From: Chimonanthus salicifolius
Lineage: Eukaryota; Streptophyta; Magnoliopsida; Laurales; Calycanthaceae
Direction: 5' to 3'
DNA: 64,000 nt
Assembly: GCA_013350335.1 (NCBI GenBank)
Contig: CM023537.1
Location: 9,852,438 to 9,916,437 of the forward strand
The notes under the pieces were generated by a model. It did no database searches. It was not told the origin of the DNA and saw only the letters and a list, made by a program, of their open reading frames with translations. Shown piece after piece: positions 34,331 to 46,964 of this stretch; the stretch's first letter is position 1, and each line of letters opens with the position of its first letter. Made by a program: the position numbers and the translations under genes.

Positions 34331-35245
34331 TAACGCCGGAGAGAGAAAAAAAATTCTTCTCGCCTATTTATCGCATCAATATCAAGTTGCTGATGATATC
34401 GCGAAATGAGATGGTTTTACACTTTTACTCATGAATGACGATTACGTGCTCCCCCTCATAATGTTGTGGCAGGTGACTTACAAATCACAAGATTATGAGT
34501 TAATTTAATTGGATTTTCAGTTTTAACCAATGACAGGTGGTTTTGTTCCGTTCTCTCTTTGAGAATCTTTGTTCTTTCTTTTCAATATTTGGAAATTGAA
34601 ATTATTGGAGGTTTGTTAGGGTGCAGTTCACCCATTCAATAGGGATAATCCTAAAGTTACGTGTACACATGCTTTACATGGAGTTGCACAGTAGTCATCT
34701 TAAATGATATTCCTTCTGTTCCAAAGTACTTGTCCTATTTAAGAATTTTTTTTATTTCTTAAAGTTCGTTTTCGTACAGAGTGTGTCAAAAACTTATTAA
34801 TAGATTCTCCGAGTCAATACAAACCTAATAAAAAAAGAAAAGAAATCTGGACAGGTGTCTCGTTGTGTAGCTATTACTCAATAATATTTTTCTAACTATA
34901 TTACAATGTATGATTTTAGACGATCAGAGTAAGAGGTGGAAAAATGTTGCATTCTCATCACGTTAGAAGATGATTTTGAACTCATCGAAAATGTTAAATC
35001 TTTGTTTTAATGTGAAAATAAAAGAATACAATGAGTAATTTGAGACAAGTGGAATTGCATGTATGATGTATCTATGTCTAGGTTTTTTCGTCTTTCTTGT
35101 TTTCACACATAAGGCATTGTGTTAGTTAGGTAGCTTGTCTAGGATTTGATGATTTGGTAATTGAAAAGGACCAACCAAGTGCAGTGAAGTGGTGCCAAGC
35201 CAACATTAGCATATTCCATTTCTTTTCAACTACTAAGTTAGACAT

Positions 35246-35290
35246 TCACACCCATTTTGTTGATATTGGTCCCAACTATTTGAGGTTGGC
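35246..35290 (+). mobile_element. possible RTE/Au-SINE 3' tail fragment
   Basis: The stretch GGTCCCAACTATTTGAGGTTGGC resembles the CCCAACT...TTTGGGGTCGGC tail shared by plant Au SINEs and RTE LINEs. No head or target duplication was found. Confidence 0.3.
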
Positions 35291-36338
35291 TTGTCTTGTG
35301 CTGCAGATTGCAGACATTCAAAGAGTCCCTTCTTCACGCTTACCTTTTATAACCAAACCAGATTAGAATTTCATGTGTTTGTTAATTCACTTTTCATTTC
35401 TCTCACAAGACACACCTAATGCATTGAGACCCTGTTTTTCTTGTGAGTTCACACTCTTTTCCCCCCTTATTTTGTGGGAAAGCTATGCTAGGACTAAAAG
35501 GCATCATTCATTGTGTGTATGTGAGAGAGAAAAAAGAGGGAGATCTCAAGTGATAAAAGGATCTCACCTGAACTTGTAAGAAATTTTAGAAAGCTGAGTA
35601 ATGTCTTGACACAAGTTGAACTCTAAGGTCAAAAAATGTAAATGGGGCTTTCTTATTATTTAAGATATTATAATAAATAATATTTAATTATATAATAAAA
35701 ATAATTTTTTGAAGTTTATGCGGCTATGTGTTTGCTGTAACTAAAAAAGGGTTGTAGTAATACACTATGCATCTATGCGGTATTTAAAAAGAATTTTACA
35801 GTAATACACTATGCGATAACTAAAATATTGGATCTTCCTGACTGTGGGTCTCAGGCAGTTGCATTTTTAGCTTATGGCTTAAGCCGGCTTTGGTGATATT
35901 AGAGTTACCTTTCCCTAACTTAACATAGTTAATTGAGAGATTTGATTTTGTAATTACTTTTTTAATCTTTCATTCTTTTTGTTAATTATTTACCTTTTCT
36001 ATCTCTTATATTGTTTTTCTATATATATAATATTCGTCGAATCTAAATCCCCATTGTCGGATTTTACACGAGTCCTATAAAATCACAAGCACATGGCATA
36101 GGTAAGATCTATTTGACCTGGCACAGCTAAGCATCTCTCTCTCCCCCCTCTATCGTGGTTTGGATTTTAGCATGACATTCAATCTAAATTTAGGTCTTAA
36201 AAGAATGCATTTACCGAGTCCCAAGTCCTCGCTATCAATAAGCTTAAAGATAAAACAAATTAAGAGTAAAAAAAGTTATCAGAATTGAATAACCAATGCT
36301 CAAATGAACTCGACGTTTTCAGAAGTGAATGACTAATA

Positions 36339-36529
36339 CTCTCTTCGTATCATTTTAGTTGTTTGATTTGAAACATTTGTATTTTTTAAAGAATTCTCTA
36401 TATAATACTAGCACTCCATTTGATCTCATCCATTTTCAATACACTTTATGCTACTCCAATATAAATGAGACAATTATTTTGATACAATCTCAAAATTCAT
36501 ATAAAATAACTAAATTGAGATAGAGAGAG
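36339..36529. mobile_element. Stowaway-like MITE (Tc1/mariner)
   Basis: The left end CTCTCTTCGTATCATTTTAG and the right end (reverse complement CTCTCTCTATCTCAATTTAG) are inverted, followed by TTGTTTGAT against TTATTTTAT. A TA dinucleotide flanks each end (36337-36338 and 36530-36531). The ends resemble the CTCCCTCCGTYCCA start common in Stowaway elements. Confidence 0.75.
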
Positions 36530-37097
36530 TATCTTATAGTGCTTATATAACCATTTATATGACTTGAATTTAATCCAATAGTGAGTATATTTAAAAATGA
36601 GATCGAATTAAATATACATTTAATTCATTAAATAATAATGGGTATGAGAAAGAAAAAAGTATAAATAAAAAAGAGATAGATAATTGAAAGTGAACAGTTG
36701 CACCATATGCATGGTTGGTTCAGGGCTTTACTGGATCTCTAAATTATACCTCCAGCTTAGCCTGCCACTTGTTGGGTTTCAGGTTCGATTTCAGGCTGAA
36801 GAGTGAAGACGACTGCACTCAGTTCAATTAGGACTTGTATAGTAAATTTGACGCAAATAATTTCATATTTCTTTTAAAAGTTGCCCATGAACCTTGACTG
36901 GCATCAAAGAAGCCTTGATAATACAAAAAGGCAGAATGTTTGAAAATGATTCAGTGGAGTAGTCCGGCTATTATGGGATAAAGGAAAGGTTCAGGTGGAC
37001 TTGATGCAGCCACCCAATCCAATTGGGCTGCAACACTTACAATCTAGACTCACCACAACCAAGACAAATATTTTCTATGCTACTTTATGTACACAAG

Positions 37098-37275
37098 CAG
37101 CGTACAAATATGGACCGATACATATTGTATCGGTCAATATGTATCGATTTTGAAGGAGTGCATATCGGCCGATATATATCGTTATCGGCTGATATTCACC
37201 TTCTCGGTCGATATATCGGCCGTATTATATAGGCCGATATCAAAATATCGGCCGATAGCGGTATTTAAACCCCTG
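37098..37275. mobile_element. palindromic CGGCCGATA MITE, copy F
   Basis: It starts CAGCGTACAAATATGG and ends GGTATTTAAACCCCTG. The interior contains GCATATCGGCCGATATATAT and several CGGTCGATATATCGGCC-like palindromes. TACACAAG (37090-37097) and TACACAAA (37276-37283) form an 8-bp target duplication with one mismatch, as expected for hAT elements. At 178 bp it is the best-defined copy in the window. Confidence 0.8.
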
Positions 37276-37347
37276 TACACAAAGACCAATGGGAATTCCA
37301 GAAGGTTCACATAGCTGGAAATGAACAAACTATTTAATCAATAACTA

Positions 37348-37442
37348 ACCTTGGTATGTCCGAGGGATAGTGAATTTATCTGTGGGGGTTTTACGCAATT
37401 TATCCCATGATTTCCCACACATAAATTCCAAAAAAAGATAAA
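37348..37442 (+). mobile_element. 5'-truncated SINE with a perfect target duplication
   Basis: Only the body and tail are present (CCTTGGTATGTCCGAGGGATA, GGGGGTTTTACGC, CACACATAAATTCC and an A tail). AATCAATAACTA flanks it exactly at 37336-37347 and 37443-37454. The tRNA head is missing, so the truncation happened at or before insertion. Confidence 0.85.
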
Positions 37443-38093
37443 AATCAATAACTACCATGAATAGGTCTAGCAACCTCCCTAATTAGATGATGCACATTAA
37501 TTTCAAATTAATGTCCTTAGAGTGAGTTGTATTTACATTAATAAATTATGAATTGATTGTCAATTTTTAAAGTGGACAAGTGCATGTCTCTATTTTTCTC
37601 AAGTGTAGTTATTTGAAGGAAGAGTGTGTGCAAAATTTGGAGGTCTAAACATAATATCTAATGTTACGTGAATTTTCAAACATTTGATCATGATTAACAC
37701 TCACTTACTTAAAATTATGAAAATGCCATTCAAACTCCTGAAAATCAACTCGGAGATCCCAAGATCTCCCTAGAAACCCCAAAACATCATATCGAGTCGT
37801 TACAATAATTAATTAAAGAAAATCTTAGATCAATTACAGGCTTACAGCTATCTCCCACAAGGGTGACCATTTGAGAAACCAATTGCAGAATATGGTAGCA
37901 AAATACTACTACAATCTAAAACAAAAAGATCTGCCCTAAGTATCAAAATCATGAAAAATGGCTGAAAGAAAAGGAAATAAAAATTGTTTTAAAAGATGAG
38001 CATAGTGAGAAGCAACTCAAACAAAATTCAATTTCTCATAAATCCAGTAACAGGAAAGAGGATTGAAAAGAAATGGCTTTATGAGTCCTTAAG

Positions 38094-38282
38094 CAGGGTT
38101 AGCCCTGGGCATAGGCAGTATAGGCCGCCGCCTAGGGCCCCAGACACCTACATCGCCTATGCCTCCAGATAGAAAGAACCCTCACAGACTTAAATTCCTT
38201 AATATACCAGTCACAAAGGGCCCCTGAAATCTCACTCCGCCTAAATCTCCTGAGATTTTAGGAGATCTCAGAGCTGGCCCTG
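38094..38282. mobile_element. hAT-like MITE with CAGGG ends, 189 bp
   Basis: The left end CAGGGTTAGCCCTGGGC and the right end GAGCTGGCCCTG are inverted. TCCTTAAG (38086-38093) and TCCTAAAG (38283-38290) are an 8-bp target duplication with one mismatch. The interior contains TAGGCCGCCGCCTAGGGCC and CCTGAGATTTTAGGAGATC, motifs also seen at 61150-61284. Confidence 0.8.
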
Positions 38283-38339
38283 TCCTAAAGCACTGGAAGA
38301 ATTTATTCTCTTCAAACTTGGATGTGGGAAATGTGAATA

Positions 38340-38500
38340 TATTTGTCTGACCTTCATACGCGAAAGGTTAACGAGTTGAAAGCTTCAGTGAAGAATTTCT
38401 TAATATCAAGGAGAAAATTAGGAATGATCTATTCAATTGGCCCATATAAAGTGCTGGGCCCTGATGGTTATTTCTTTAGGAAGTAATACTGAGTGGAACT
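38340..38500 (+). pseudogene. possible LINE reverse-transcriptase relic
   Basis: Around 38440-38490 one frame reads GPYKVLGPDGYFF and then a stop, resembling the APGPDGF motif that begins the reverse-transcriptase domain of plant L1-type LINEs. Upstream sequence in related frames is broken by stops. The match is short, so this is only a tentative relic. Confidence 0.35.
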
Positions 38501-41500
38501 AAAAGGAAAAACTATAGAAATGGAGGAAATTTCTTTCCAATTGGTGAATCTAGTGGCAAATGTAGGCTTGCATGTTAGAACTTGGGAGAAGAATGTCAGT
38601 CATGCTGAAGATTCCAAAACCCCAATTTAGGTGGAAAATGGACATGATATTGGGATATTGGGTCCAGTCCATTTGTGAGGCCCATAAGCCCACATGGGTT
38701 TTTTTTTTTTTTAAAAAAAAAAAAAACCTGTCTAGCGCTTTATTTAAAGGAGTAGTACACGTCAGATATTCTAACTTGTTATTGTAAGATCCAATCCTTC
38801 AGGAAGTTCATCTTAACCTGTGGATGTTAGGTAGTGAAATTAGAAAGAGCAAATCTTCTGTTGTTATATCTTTGATCTATGATTTCAATTGTTTCCTCTA
38901 GTTTATTAGGTTCGGTTATCACAATAAAATGTTGATTCAGTCTTAGGCTTATCAAAAGATATTTACTAAATTTATTTTCCGTGATTTTTCATGCTTAAAT
39001 TCAAAAAAAGAAAATTATTTTCTAAACAGTAGTAAGGTTATAAATTTTGTAAATGGGTTCTTTAGATTTCCTTAGAAAGAGAGTAAGTAGACAACGGTGC
39101 AGTTCAACAAAGCCGTCTTGTCATTTCGGGCCCTGAGCCAATTCAGGCTAGGGTAGAACTGAAATATTTGAAGCTGGATCGGGTCCTAAAATTAACGATG
39201 GCCCGTATGGATTTTGAGCCGTTATTCAACTTATTTTTAAATCAATCATTATTATTATCAATCTCTGTCATTAAGCGACAATTATTCATTATTTATTGCA
39301 CACAAATTTTTAATAGAATTTATCATTTGTATCAAAAAAATTCCCATCACACAAATCACCATTGTAGCTACTAATTCTATTGCATTATTAGATCAATTTT
39401 AGTTCTCAAGTTATTAATTTAGTTCTAATTAACTCATCATATAAAATTAAGTTTATATATTAGATAGAATTAAGGTTGGGATGAATGGATGCAATTTAAT
39501 AATGTATAGTGATTAAGAGTTTTAATTAATCACAATATATTATTAAACATCAAGTATAAAATATAAAATATATATTAGATATTGTATAAAATTTTAAAGA
39601 GCGTAAAAAACATTAGGGTTGAAATCGGGCCAGTTCGGGTCGGGTTTTTTTAAAACCCAACCCAATTCGAGTTACTAAAATGTGGAATCTGACCCGAATT
39701 AAAACCTGACTCAACTCGAATTCTAACCCGACCCACATTTTGAACCCATTTTAGCCTAAATTTAACTGGGTTGGATTTGATCGGGTCGGGTCGGGTTTAC
39801 TTGAAAATCCCTCACCTCAACCCAACCCGAATTCAATGCGGGTTTCTGTCTTCTCAACCCAACCCGACCCGTTGACCCGACTTTCTTCACCCGACCCGGT
39901 AACATGATTTAATTAATTTAATCTAAGTAATTTTTGTTAGTCACATATTTCAAAAAAAAATCTTTCTAATAGATCTATTATCAGTTTATTTAATGTGCAC
40001 CATGACATTTAGAATAATCTTGTGCACATACATATATATATAGTATCATTCATTAATTTTTGTAACTTCAAAATTATATAAAAAAGTCAACTCTTGTAGT
40101 TGTAGGTGGGACTTATATTACATTATTCTGCATGAAAATACTTTATTTAGTGAAAGTTATAAAAACAATGAAATCTCTTGAAAATAACATGACCTAATTG
40201 GATGGTTCAAACTTGTGAAAAAAAATGGTATGCATACACATTGGATGTTATAATATGGTGGGAACCATAAAAGCTTGCCCTCTGATTTGGTCCACAACCA
40301 TAGTAGAAATGGTCCAATAGATTGTGTCTAAACATAGACCAGAAAAGGCTGGAATTGAAAAAAGCCCATTGGACTCATTTTGGGTCAAAATCCTTGATCC
40401 ATTCTCAAAACTAAGTTCTAAACAGACCCAAAAGATAATGTCAGATCTACCAAACTTTCATTGACTTATTTGTATTTGTACTCAGTTGTAACTTTAGTTG
40501 GTGAAGAGTCTTAGATTGCTTCTTACATAAATCAGCAAGTTAATTAAATGAAATTATTGAAAAAAATAATGAAACTTTTTATTAAACAAATCATAGGTCC
40601 TACAAAGGTGTATTGATGAATGTTACTTATACGAAAGTAAAATTTTATCATCAAATCATCATCTTAACTATTTCATCTTGATTTTGAGTTATTGATGAAT
40701 GTTACTTATTAGTTTTTAAAAGTTTTAAATAAAAAAAATAATACAATAGAATAAAAATAAAAAATTTAAACTTTTTTATTTTACTAATATAATACACTTT
40801 ATATTGCAATCATGTTTATTTTAAGAAGAATTTTAACTCAAAGTCTCAATAGAATCACCCAATTCCTTGGAGGAAGAAGAAAGGCAAAAAAGCTGCTGGT
40901 AGAAGTCTCCTTTCTCTGTCTTGTCAGACACTAAGGTATTGGAACCGCTACCTATTCTGATCGAGTCTGATCGAGTCTGGAGTAGAAAAAGTTAGGAAAT
41001 ATTGGTCAAATTAATTAAAACGTTAATTAAATTTCTTAATTTAATAAAATTTCAAATCAAAGTTAAATTTGAACTTGGGAACATTTTATTAGAGAGTGCT
41101 CGTATCCACATGCCTAGGTCTATAATTTAGAATCTCAAAAATATATTTAAATAAAGATTTTCAACTTTTTTTTTTATATACTGAGTAAATCGATAAGACT
41201 TTATTCTATATATATTTTCTTAAAAAGTGATCTTTTATTAAAATTCTTATAATTTGAAATCAAGACTTCTTTTTAGATATCTTGTTTCCAAACTAATTGG
41301 AGTAACTTAGATTTAAATCTCAGCATATATTACCAGGTAAAATTTGGCCTGAGTTTTCATGCGGTATGAGGTATAGTCCAATTTTTTTAGAATTTTAAAA
41401 TCAATTTACTTAATTCTTCAATATTGTAGTATAATTTAGAATTTTAAAAATTCTCTTATATCTTTAATAGAATTAAATCATATCAAATGAAAGATATTTT

Positions 41501-42209
41501 GATTATATTGAGATCTTAAATTCAAAATTAATTGCACAATTATCAATGTGAGAGGAGAATGGAATTTGAAGAAATTTTCGAGAATTGATTGCAAAATGCC
41601 GACAGACACGGAAAGATAGATACGGAAGGGACTACGGACTACATTGACTGGGTACACACGCGCTCTTTACTTTACGTACCAATAATTTGTACTGAAGCGT
41701 GAATGTTGATTTGTCAAAATAGAACGGCTGGGTGGGTACCTGACAGGAAGGAAGAGGACCATACTTTCTCTTACTCGCGCGTCGGCCCAACTCGATCAAC
41801 TCTTTCGGCCCTTGGCCCACTTGGTGGGTCACCTGCCTGCAAGGCTGCAACTCTGCAAGTCTGCCACTGGGAGCCCACAGCCTAGACTGCCTAGCTGTGC
41901 TACACTCTATTTTACACAAGCCGGTGGATTATTATCTTTCCAATAATGTTTTAAATTATTATTTATCATTTTTTTTTTATATTTCAGTTTAAGTGAAATG
42001 TTTAAGTATATTAATTTCTTTGATTTGTAAGGAAATGGTACAGTAAGTCTAACTTTAGAGACCATTAAGCTACCTTAATATCAACTTACAAGCAATTTAG
42101 GTCATAATAACAAAGTTGATGGAGAGCTACTTTCATTGCATATCACATGATGATAAATCAACAACACCCTTAATCCCATATATGTTTCAGAATATCACAC
42201 GGTAATTCA
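38501..42209. other. intergenic, no gene seen
   Basis: AT-rich with A and T runs (38700-38726). A possible truncated SINE tail at about 38975-39012 ends TTAAATTCAAAAAAA. A degenerate GGGTCGGGTT repeat lies at 39609-39905. The GC-richer patch at 41700-41890 has overlapping frames on both strands and no recognisable protein. Confidence 0.45.
39609..39905 (+). repeat. GGGTCGGGTT / AACCCGACCC degenerate repeat with inverted organisation
   Basis: It begins TAGGGTTGAAATCGGGCC, continues TTCGGGTCGGGTTTTTTT and ends CCCGACTTTCTTCACCCGAC. Between these, blocks of ACCCAACCCGA and TCGGGTCGGGT alternate strand, so the region can fold on itself. Such sequences are common in plant genomes and may be old MITEs. 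Confidence 0.6.
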
Positions 42210-42411
42210 AGGTAGCGATCTCCTTACAAGTATTTTGTGTAATCCAATATAAATTTTATTGTATTATTTATTTTGTCTTTCGAATCGACACACCGAACCC
42301 TTAGAATCACTTACGACAAAGGGTTCGACGAATCAATTCGAAGAGCAAAATAGATAGTACAGTAAAACCCATGTCGAGTTACATAAAATGCCTGTGAAAA
42401 GATTACTAGAT
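42210..42411. mobile_element. Mutator-like MITE, TAGCGATC family, short copy
   Basis: The left end AGGTAGCGATCTCC and the right end (reverse complement ATCTAGTAATCTTT) are inverted, both followed by a (G)TATTTTGTGT / GCATTTTATGT motif. The centre contains TCTTTCGAATCGAC and GGGTTCGACGAATC. GGTAATTCA (42201-42209) and GGTAACTTA (42412-42420) match at 7 of 9 as a decayed target duplication. Confidence 0.65.
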
Positions 42412-43157
42412 GGTAACTTATGTTTTTGTGTAATTTACACATTAAAACATGATCCCTTAGTGCGAATAATGTTATAAATACTGATAATATTTTCATTTTT
42501 ATCATAATAATATAAAAATAACATTTTCCTATCAATATAGGGATTTACTACTACTTATGTTTTTATCGCTAAAATCTAGTATTATTACAATAAAATGGTG
42601 ATATTAATTTCATATTAAAAAAATAGGTTATAATAATGGGTAATTTATTTTAATTTTTGATAACTTCGATGATGATATTTAGAAATGAATTTATGTGACA
42701 TTAATTGATATTTTATTATTTAAGAAACTTTATATAATGTATTATATTCTGTTGTGTTAGATAATTACCAAAGTAATCTATTTCTTATAGTATATTTGTA
42801 GTTTAATCATAAGTTTATTAATGGTTATTTCAATTTCAAAATTTATTTATTTTGTATTTATTAGTATATTTTTATTATTTTTAAATATAGTATTTTTTGC
42901 AAGTTTTTCTGTAATATTCTGATAAAAAGACTATAATTTAAAAATATCTTGATATTATCTATATTGAAAATATCTTAAAAGATATGTAAAATGAAACAAT
43001 ATCTTAAAACAATATATGCCATTCTAATTTATTTTTAAATTTTGAAAAGCCAGCGCACTAACTTTTGTCAATTTGTGGGAATATGATAGTGTGGTTCTGT
43101 ACTTCAGTCCTTTCATAAGACATTTTTCTGACTTCTTTTTGTTTTTAAATATTTTTT

Positions 43158-43456
43158 GGGTGCTATCCTAGCTGAAATATTCTTTCAGTAGATACAGCCC
43201 TTGGATTTTTCACTTTACATTCGGCAGAAATCGGATCATTCTTCTAACGAACTATTTTATATATAAAATAATTTAATCATTACATCGATTTGAACTCTTA
43301 AAAAATAAGTTTACGATTTTTATGTGATCGAGTCGATGTACTTATCTGGTTAACTGATAAGTGAACCGATTTCTGTAGATAAATAAGGGATAAAATGAAA
43401 ATATCACTAAAATTTGTACCTCCTAAAAAATAATACATGTGTTAGGATGCACACCC
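43158..43456. mobile_element. MITE of the CATCCTAACAC family
   Basis: The left end is GGGTGCTATCCTAGCTG, and the right end on the other strand is GGGTGTGCATCCTAACACATG. The inner arms (TTTTTCACTTTACATTCGGC and ATTTTAGTGATATTTTC) and the AACCGATTT words link it to the arms of the element at 30818. No clear target duplication. Confidence 0.55.
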
Positions 43457-43483
43457 TTCTCTTTTATCTTTATTTTATTCAAT

Positions 43484-43643
43484 GGGTGTAGTTCAATAGA
43501 TTGTTTCTCGTCTCATGAAGTAGAAGGCTGTGGGTTAGAACCTCTATAAGTTAATCTTGGTATGCTTTAGGGGTAGTAAACTTACCTGTGGAGATTTTAT
43601 GATGGATATCCCATAATTTTCCTAGATATAAATTAAAAAAAAA
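43484..43643 (+). mobile_element. tRNA-derived SINE, full length
   Basis: The head is GGGTGTAGTTCAATAGATTG with box B-like GTGGGTTAGAACC. The body is TCTTGGTATGCTTTAGGGGTA, GGAGATTTTATGATGGATAT, ending ATAAATTAAAAAAAA. Confidence 0.75.
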
Positions 43644-45635
43644 TATATATTATTTCTTCAAACATAAAGTCCGGACTTACTTCTCCCACCTATTAAGTAA
43701 ATAATTCGTCTGACGGAAGATATTCTTCATTTGACAGAGGACATTTCTAACTTCAAGCTCTGAACTTAGATTCACACACTCAGTAGCTGATAAGCAGTTT
43801 AAAAGCTAAGATAATAATATTTTACTAAATCTTTGAAAATTTGTTAAATTATTAATAAAAAAATTAATACACATAATTCCTTACTATAGTGAAGGTATAA
43901 TGAGGAGATCATAAATACGAGGAGTATTGAAAGGAAATTCTTTTCTTATTACAAAGAAATAACAATATTAAAAAGAAAAACAGAAGGAAGAAAACCAACA
44001 CACAAAATCAAACCACTAATATAGAGATTTATGTGATTATCTTTCGATATATCCACATGTTCCATCAATCCACTATGTTTAAAGGTAAGCAATTAAAAGA
44101 GAGACAGCCTTTACCCTCAGTTCCACTTAACTCACTCTCACGAAAAGAAATATTATATACAATACTGATTAGGGTTTATAAAGTTGCAAAATAAAAAATT
44201 ATAAAATTACCTTTTAATAAAAATTTGATTATGCTAATCTTTAAACAAGGGATTGTTGCCTCCCTTTGATCCCGCGAACTCAGCATGTAATTCAATCTAA
44301 AATAATGTAGATTGAATCATCAATACATCTCTAATAATTAGGTTTTCAGAGAATTTAACAAAAAGTTCAAATAATAAGCAGGTAAACAAAGGGAAAAAAG
44401 AAGAAGAAGAAGAGTTTGATTGTATAGACTATAGAAAAAGGGATGAATAAACCAGGTTTGAAAGTGTGGTTAAAAAAAATGGAATGAGGATTCAAATGTT
44501 ATGGTGAAAAAGAGAGGGAGCGGACCCCTTTTGCTTGATGATGAATTAAAGCGGTGGGTCAGGTCACAAGGGGGAAAGAGACGCTACAACTGCCTCAACT
44601 CACTTCCTCCTCCACCCCTCAAAAATAAAAATATCCCTCCCTCATTTCCCCAATAATATCATATAAGAGGAAGGGCTCATGAGCCTCATGTTTCACTGAC
44701 CCAACGGCCAAGTGCCTAGTCCTAAAGGGTTAAGGGGCTATAAATCAATGGTAATGGGTCCAACCATGTAACCCATCTCACATTGGACAAATTTTCTTTC
44801 CAACATCAAAACTTTATGCCCACCAATCACCAATCACCTCTACTTGGACACGTGGCATTCATCTCATAGATCATGTTTCCACTCTTATATTTCTCTTCTT
44901 TTCCATGTCTCAATTTTACTTTCTAAAACTATAATCATAAAAAATTGTTGGGATGCTGATTATAATAAACAAGTCTTAATTAAAACATCTTAAAAAATCT
45001 AATTGATTAAAAAATGAAAGATTTATTTAATGAGGAAATCTATTCCAAGAGTTTGTTTTGCTATATTTAAATCAAATGACTTTACATACATGATAGACTA
45101 AATTAATTTAGATTTTACGTCAATAATCATCTATTTAATTCTATAAAATTGATTAATCTTATCTCATAATTAAAAAAATCTATACAATTTAAATTGATTT
45201 TATGAGTACCTCGTTGCTCTATCACGAATTCATCATGACGTGAGAGCTCTCCCTCGTTCAATATCAACAACACATCCTTCGTGGCACTGACAATGGCCAC
45301 CTTGAACGCCACATGGCCTTATAGGGGACCATCAGTTCACACGTGTCCAGGATTGCTGGTCCGGGGGTAATAAAGCCATGTGCTGTTGCTATTATTAAAA
45401 AGAGTTAGGCTTATGAGTTACCCAACGACGAGATATGTACTGTAGATTTCACAAATTTAGATTTATTTGATAGGTAATTAATTATACATGGTGTATATAT
45501 ATTTTCAATGTCAATTAATAATTCATATATAATTTTGATCTTTAAATTTTTATAAGTATGATCTATCGATTTTTTAAAGTTCAAAATTAAATGATGAGAT
45601 CATCAGATGGAGGTGAAATTTCATAGAATAAATTT

Positions 45636-45797
45636 GGATAGCCATTTAGACACTTCACTTTTTTTTTAAAAGACAACTCATTTTGTCCCATAGAAGAATT
45701 GTCTTTTAAAAAATTGAGGGACAAAATGATAATTTTCACTTCAAAATTTTGAAATAGAGTGTCTTTTAAAAAAAATAAGATGTTTGAATGGCCACCC
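45636..45797. mobile_element. small MITE with hAT-size duplication
   Basis: The ends GGATAGCCATTTAGACA and (reverse complement) GGGTGGCCATTCAAACA are inverted, with TTTTTTTTAAAAGACA in both arms. Internal repeats of TTGTCTTTTAAAA and GGGACAAAATGA add hairpins. ATAAATTT (45628-45635) and ATAACTTT (45798-45805) match at 7 of 8. Confidence 0.65.
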
Positions 45798-46062
45798 ATA
45801 ACTTTTCATATATTTCTTTTCATATCAGATCTAACAATGTGGGCCTAAAATCCTAACTTTAAAATGTATCTCATTGTTTACTAAAATACAGCATATCCCA
45901 GTAGAGTATTTATTTTAAAAAAGTTTTGCATCCCTGCCCTCTCACGCATGACAAAAATGAGAGGTCTACGCTTTTAAGCATCTGGTGGCATTTTCGTTAT
46001 TTAGACGTATTTGTGGAAAGGCTGAATTGGCACTATCGCGACGAAGATGTCTCAACAATTTG

Positions 46063-46088
46063 GGAGAGAGAGAGAGAGAGAGAGAGAG
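46063..46088 (+). repeat. GA microsatellite
   Basis: An uninterrupted GA dinucleotide run of about 13 units. Confidence 0.95.
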
Positions 46089-46964
46089 GGGTAGGTCCGT
46101 CGTATTAAGTAATCAATAAGTTATTAAAAAGGATATAATATCTATTTCTCGGGTGTGCATGCTAAAAATCATTGTATGTCACCATGTCATCACATTTTAA
46201 AGGCAAATTAATTATTATTATTATGAAATATTAAAATTTGATTTATTTAGAGCTAGCTAATAATATATTATTTGTAATTATTCTATATGTTTTAGGTGAT
46301 ACATATTGTATATAGCAATTTTGATCATATATTAATGATATTGGACTGATGTATTGTTAAGTCTAATGTAGCCGATATAATAATACTAATGATATAATAT
46401 TCTTTTTATAATAATTTTTGTAACTAATCTATGCGACTATTGAAATATCATCGATATGCGATTTTGAGGATTCACACTGAATTCTAATGGATCACTTTCT
46501 GTATATTTAAACTGTGTATGGATTTGAAAATTTACATGCATCCGTGGATTAATTTCATCATCTCTAATATAAAGTAGGAATACCCATGTTATAAAAAAAT
46601 TGAGTAAATAATTTAAGAGGTGATGCTCGATCTATAGTGTAGATCACTAGAAAGCTGATCTTCAAACAATATTAGCTGTTGATTTGATAGAAATCCGATC
46701 AATTAAGATCTAAGATTAACAGTTTTACATATTTTATTATATTTGAAATTTCAGATCAAATCTACATCTACATCGATGTAGTCTAAATCCATTTAATGAG
46801 TAAGAAATCAAGTGACAAGTTTAAAAGAGCATGAAAAGACAACAATTGCGACCTGTAACTTGGTTTGCCGTGCTAATTGCTAACCATCCTATCGAGTTAT
46901 AAATGACTTTGTAGGTGAGTATCATGGTTTAAAAACTGGCTATTCATTTCGTAGTGTAGCACAG

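Larger units (their letters stand above)
31656..36338. other. intergenic, no gene seen
   Basis: AT-rich, with a SINE (32877-33036), a direct duplication (33041-33425), an ACGT-motif cluster (34190-34330) and a possible retroelement tail at 35246-35290. A possible half Stowaway end (CCTTCTGTTCCAAAGTACTT) lies near 34707. Short open frames here have no family resemblance. Confidence 0.45.

Noticed and set aside
34707..34930. Second Stowaway-like MITE
   Set aside because: A left end resembling CTTCTGTTCCAAAGTACTTG is present, but no matching inverted right end or TA-bounded copy could be found.
41632..41919. Opposed frames in a GC-richer patch at 41632-41919
   Set aside because: Frames on both strands, no family similarity, no splice context.
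45127..45312. Minus-strand frame with a protein-like N-terminus (MAFKVAIVSATKD)
   Set aside because: It degenerates into AT-rich sequence after about 40 codons, and no second exon or family could be found.
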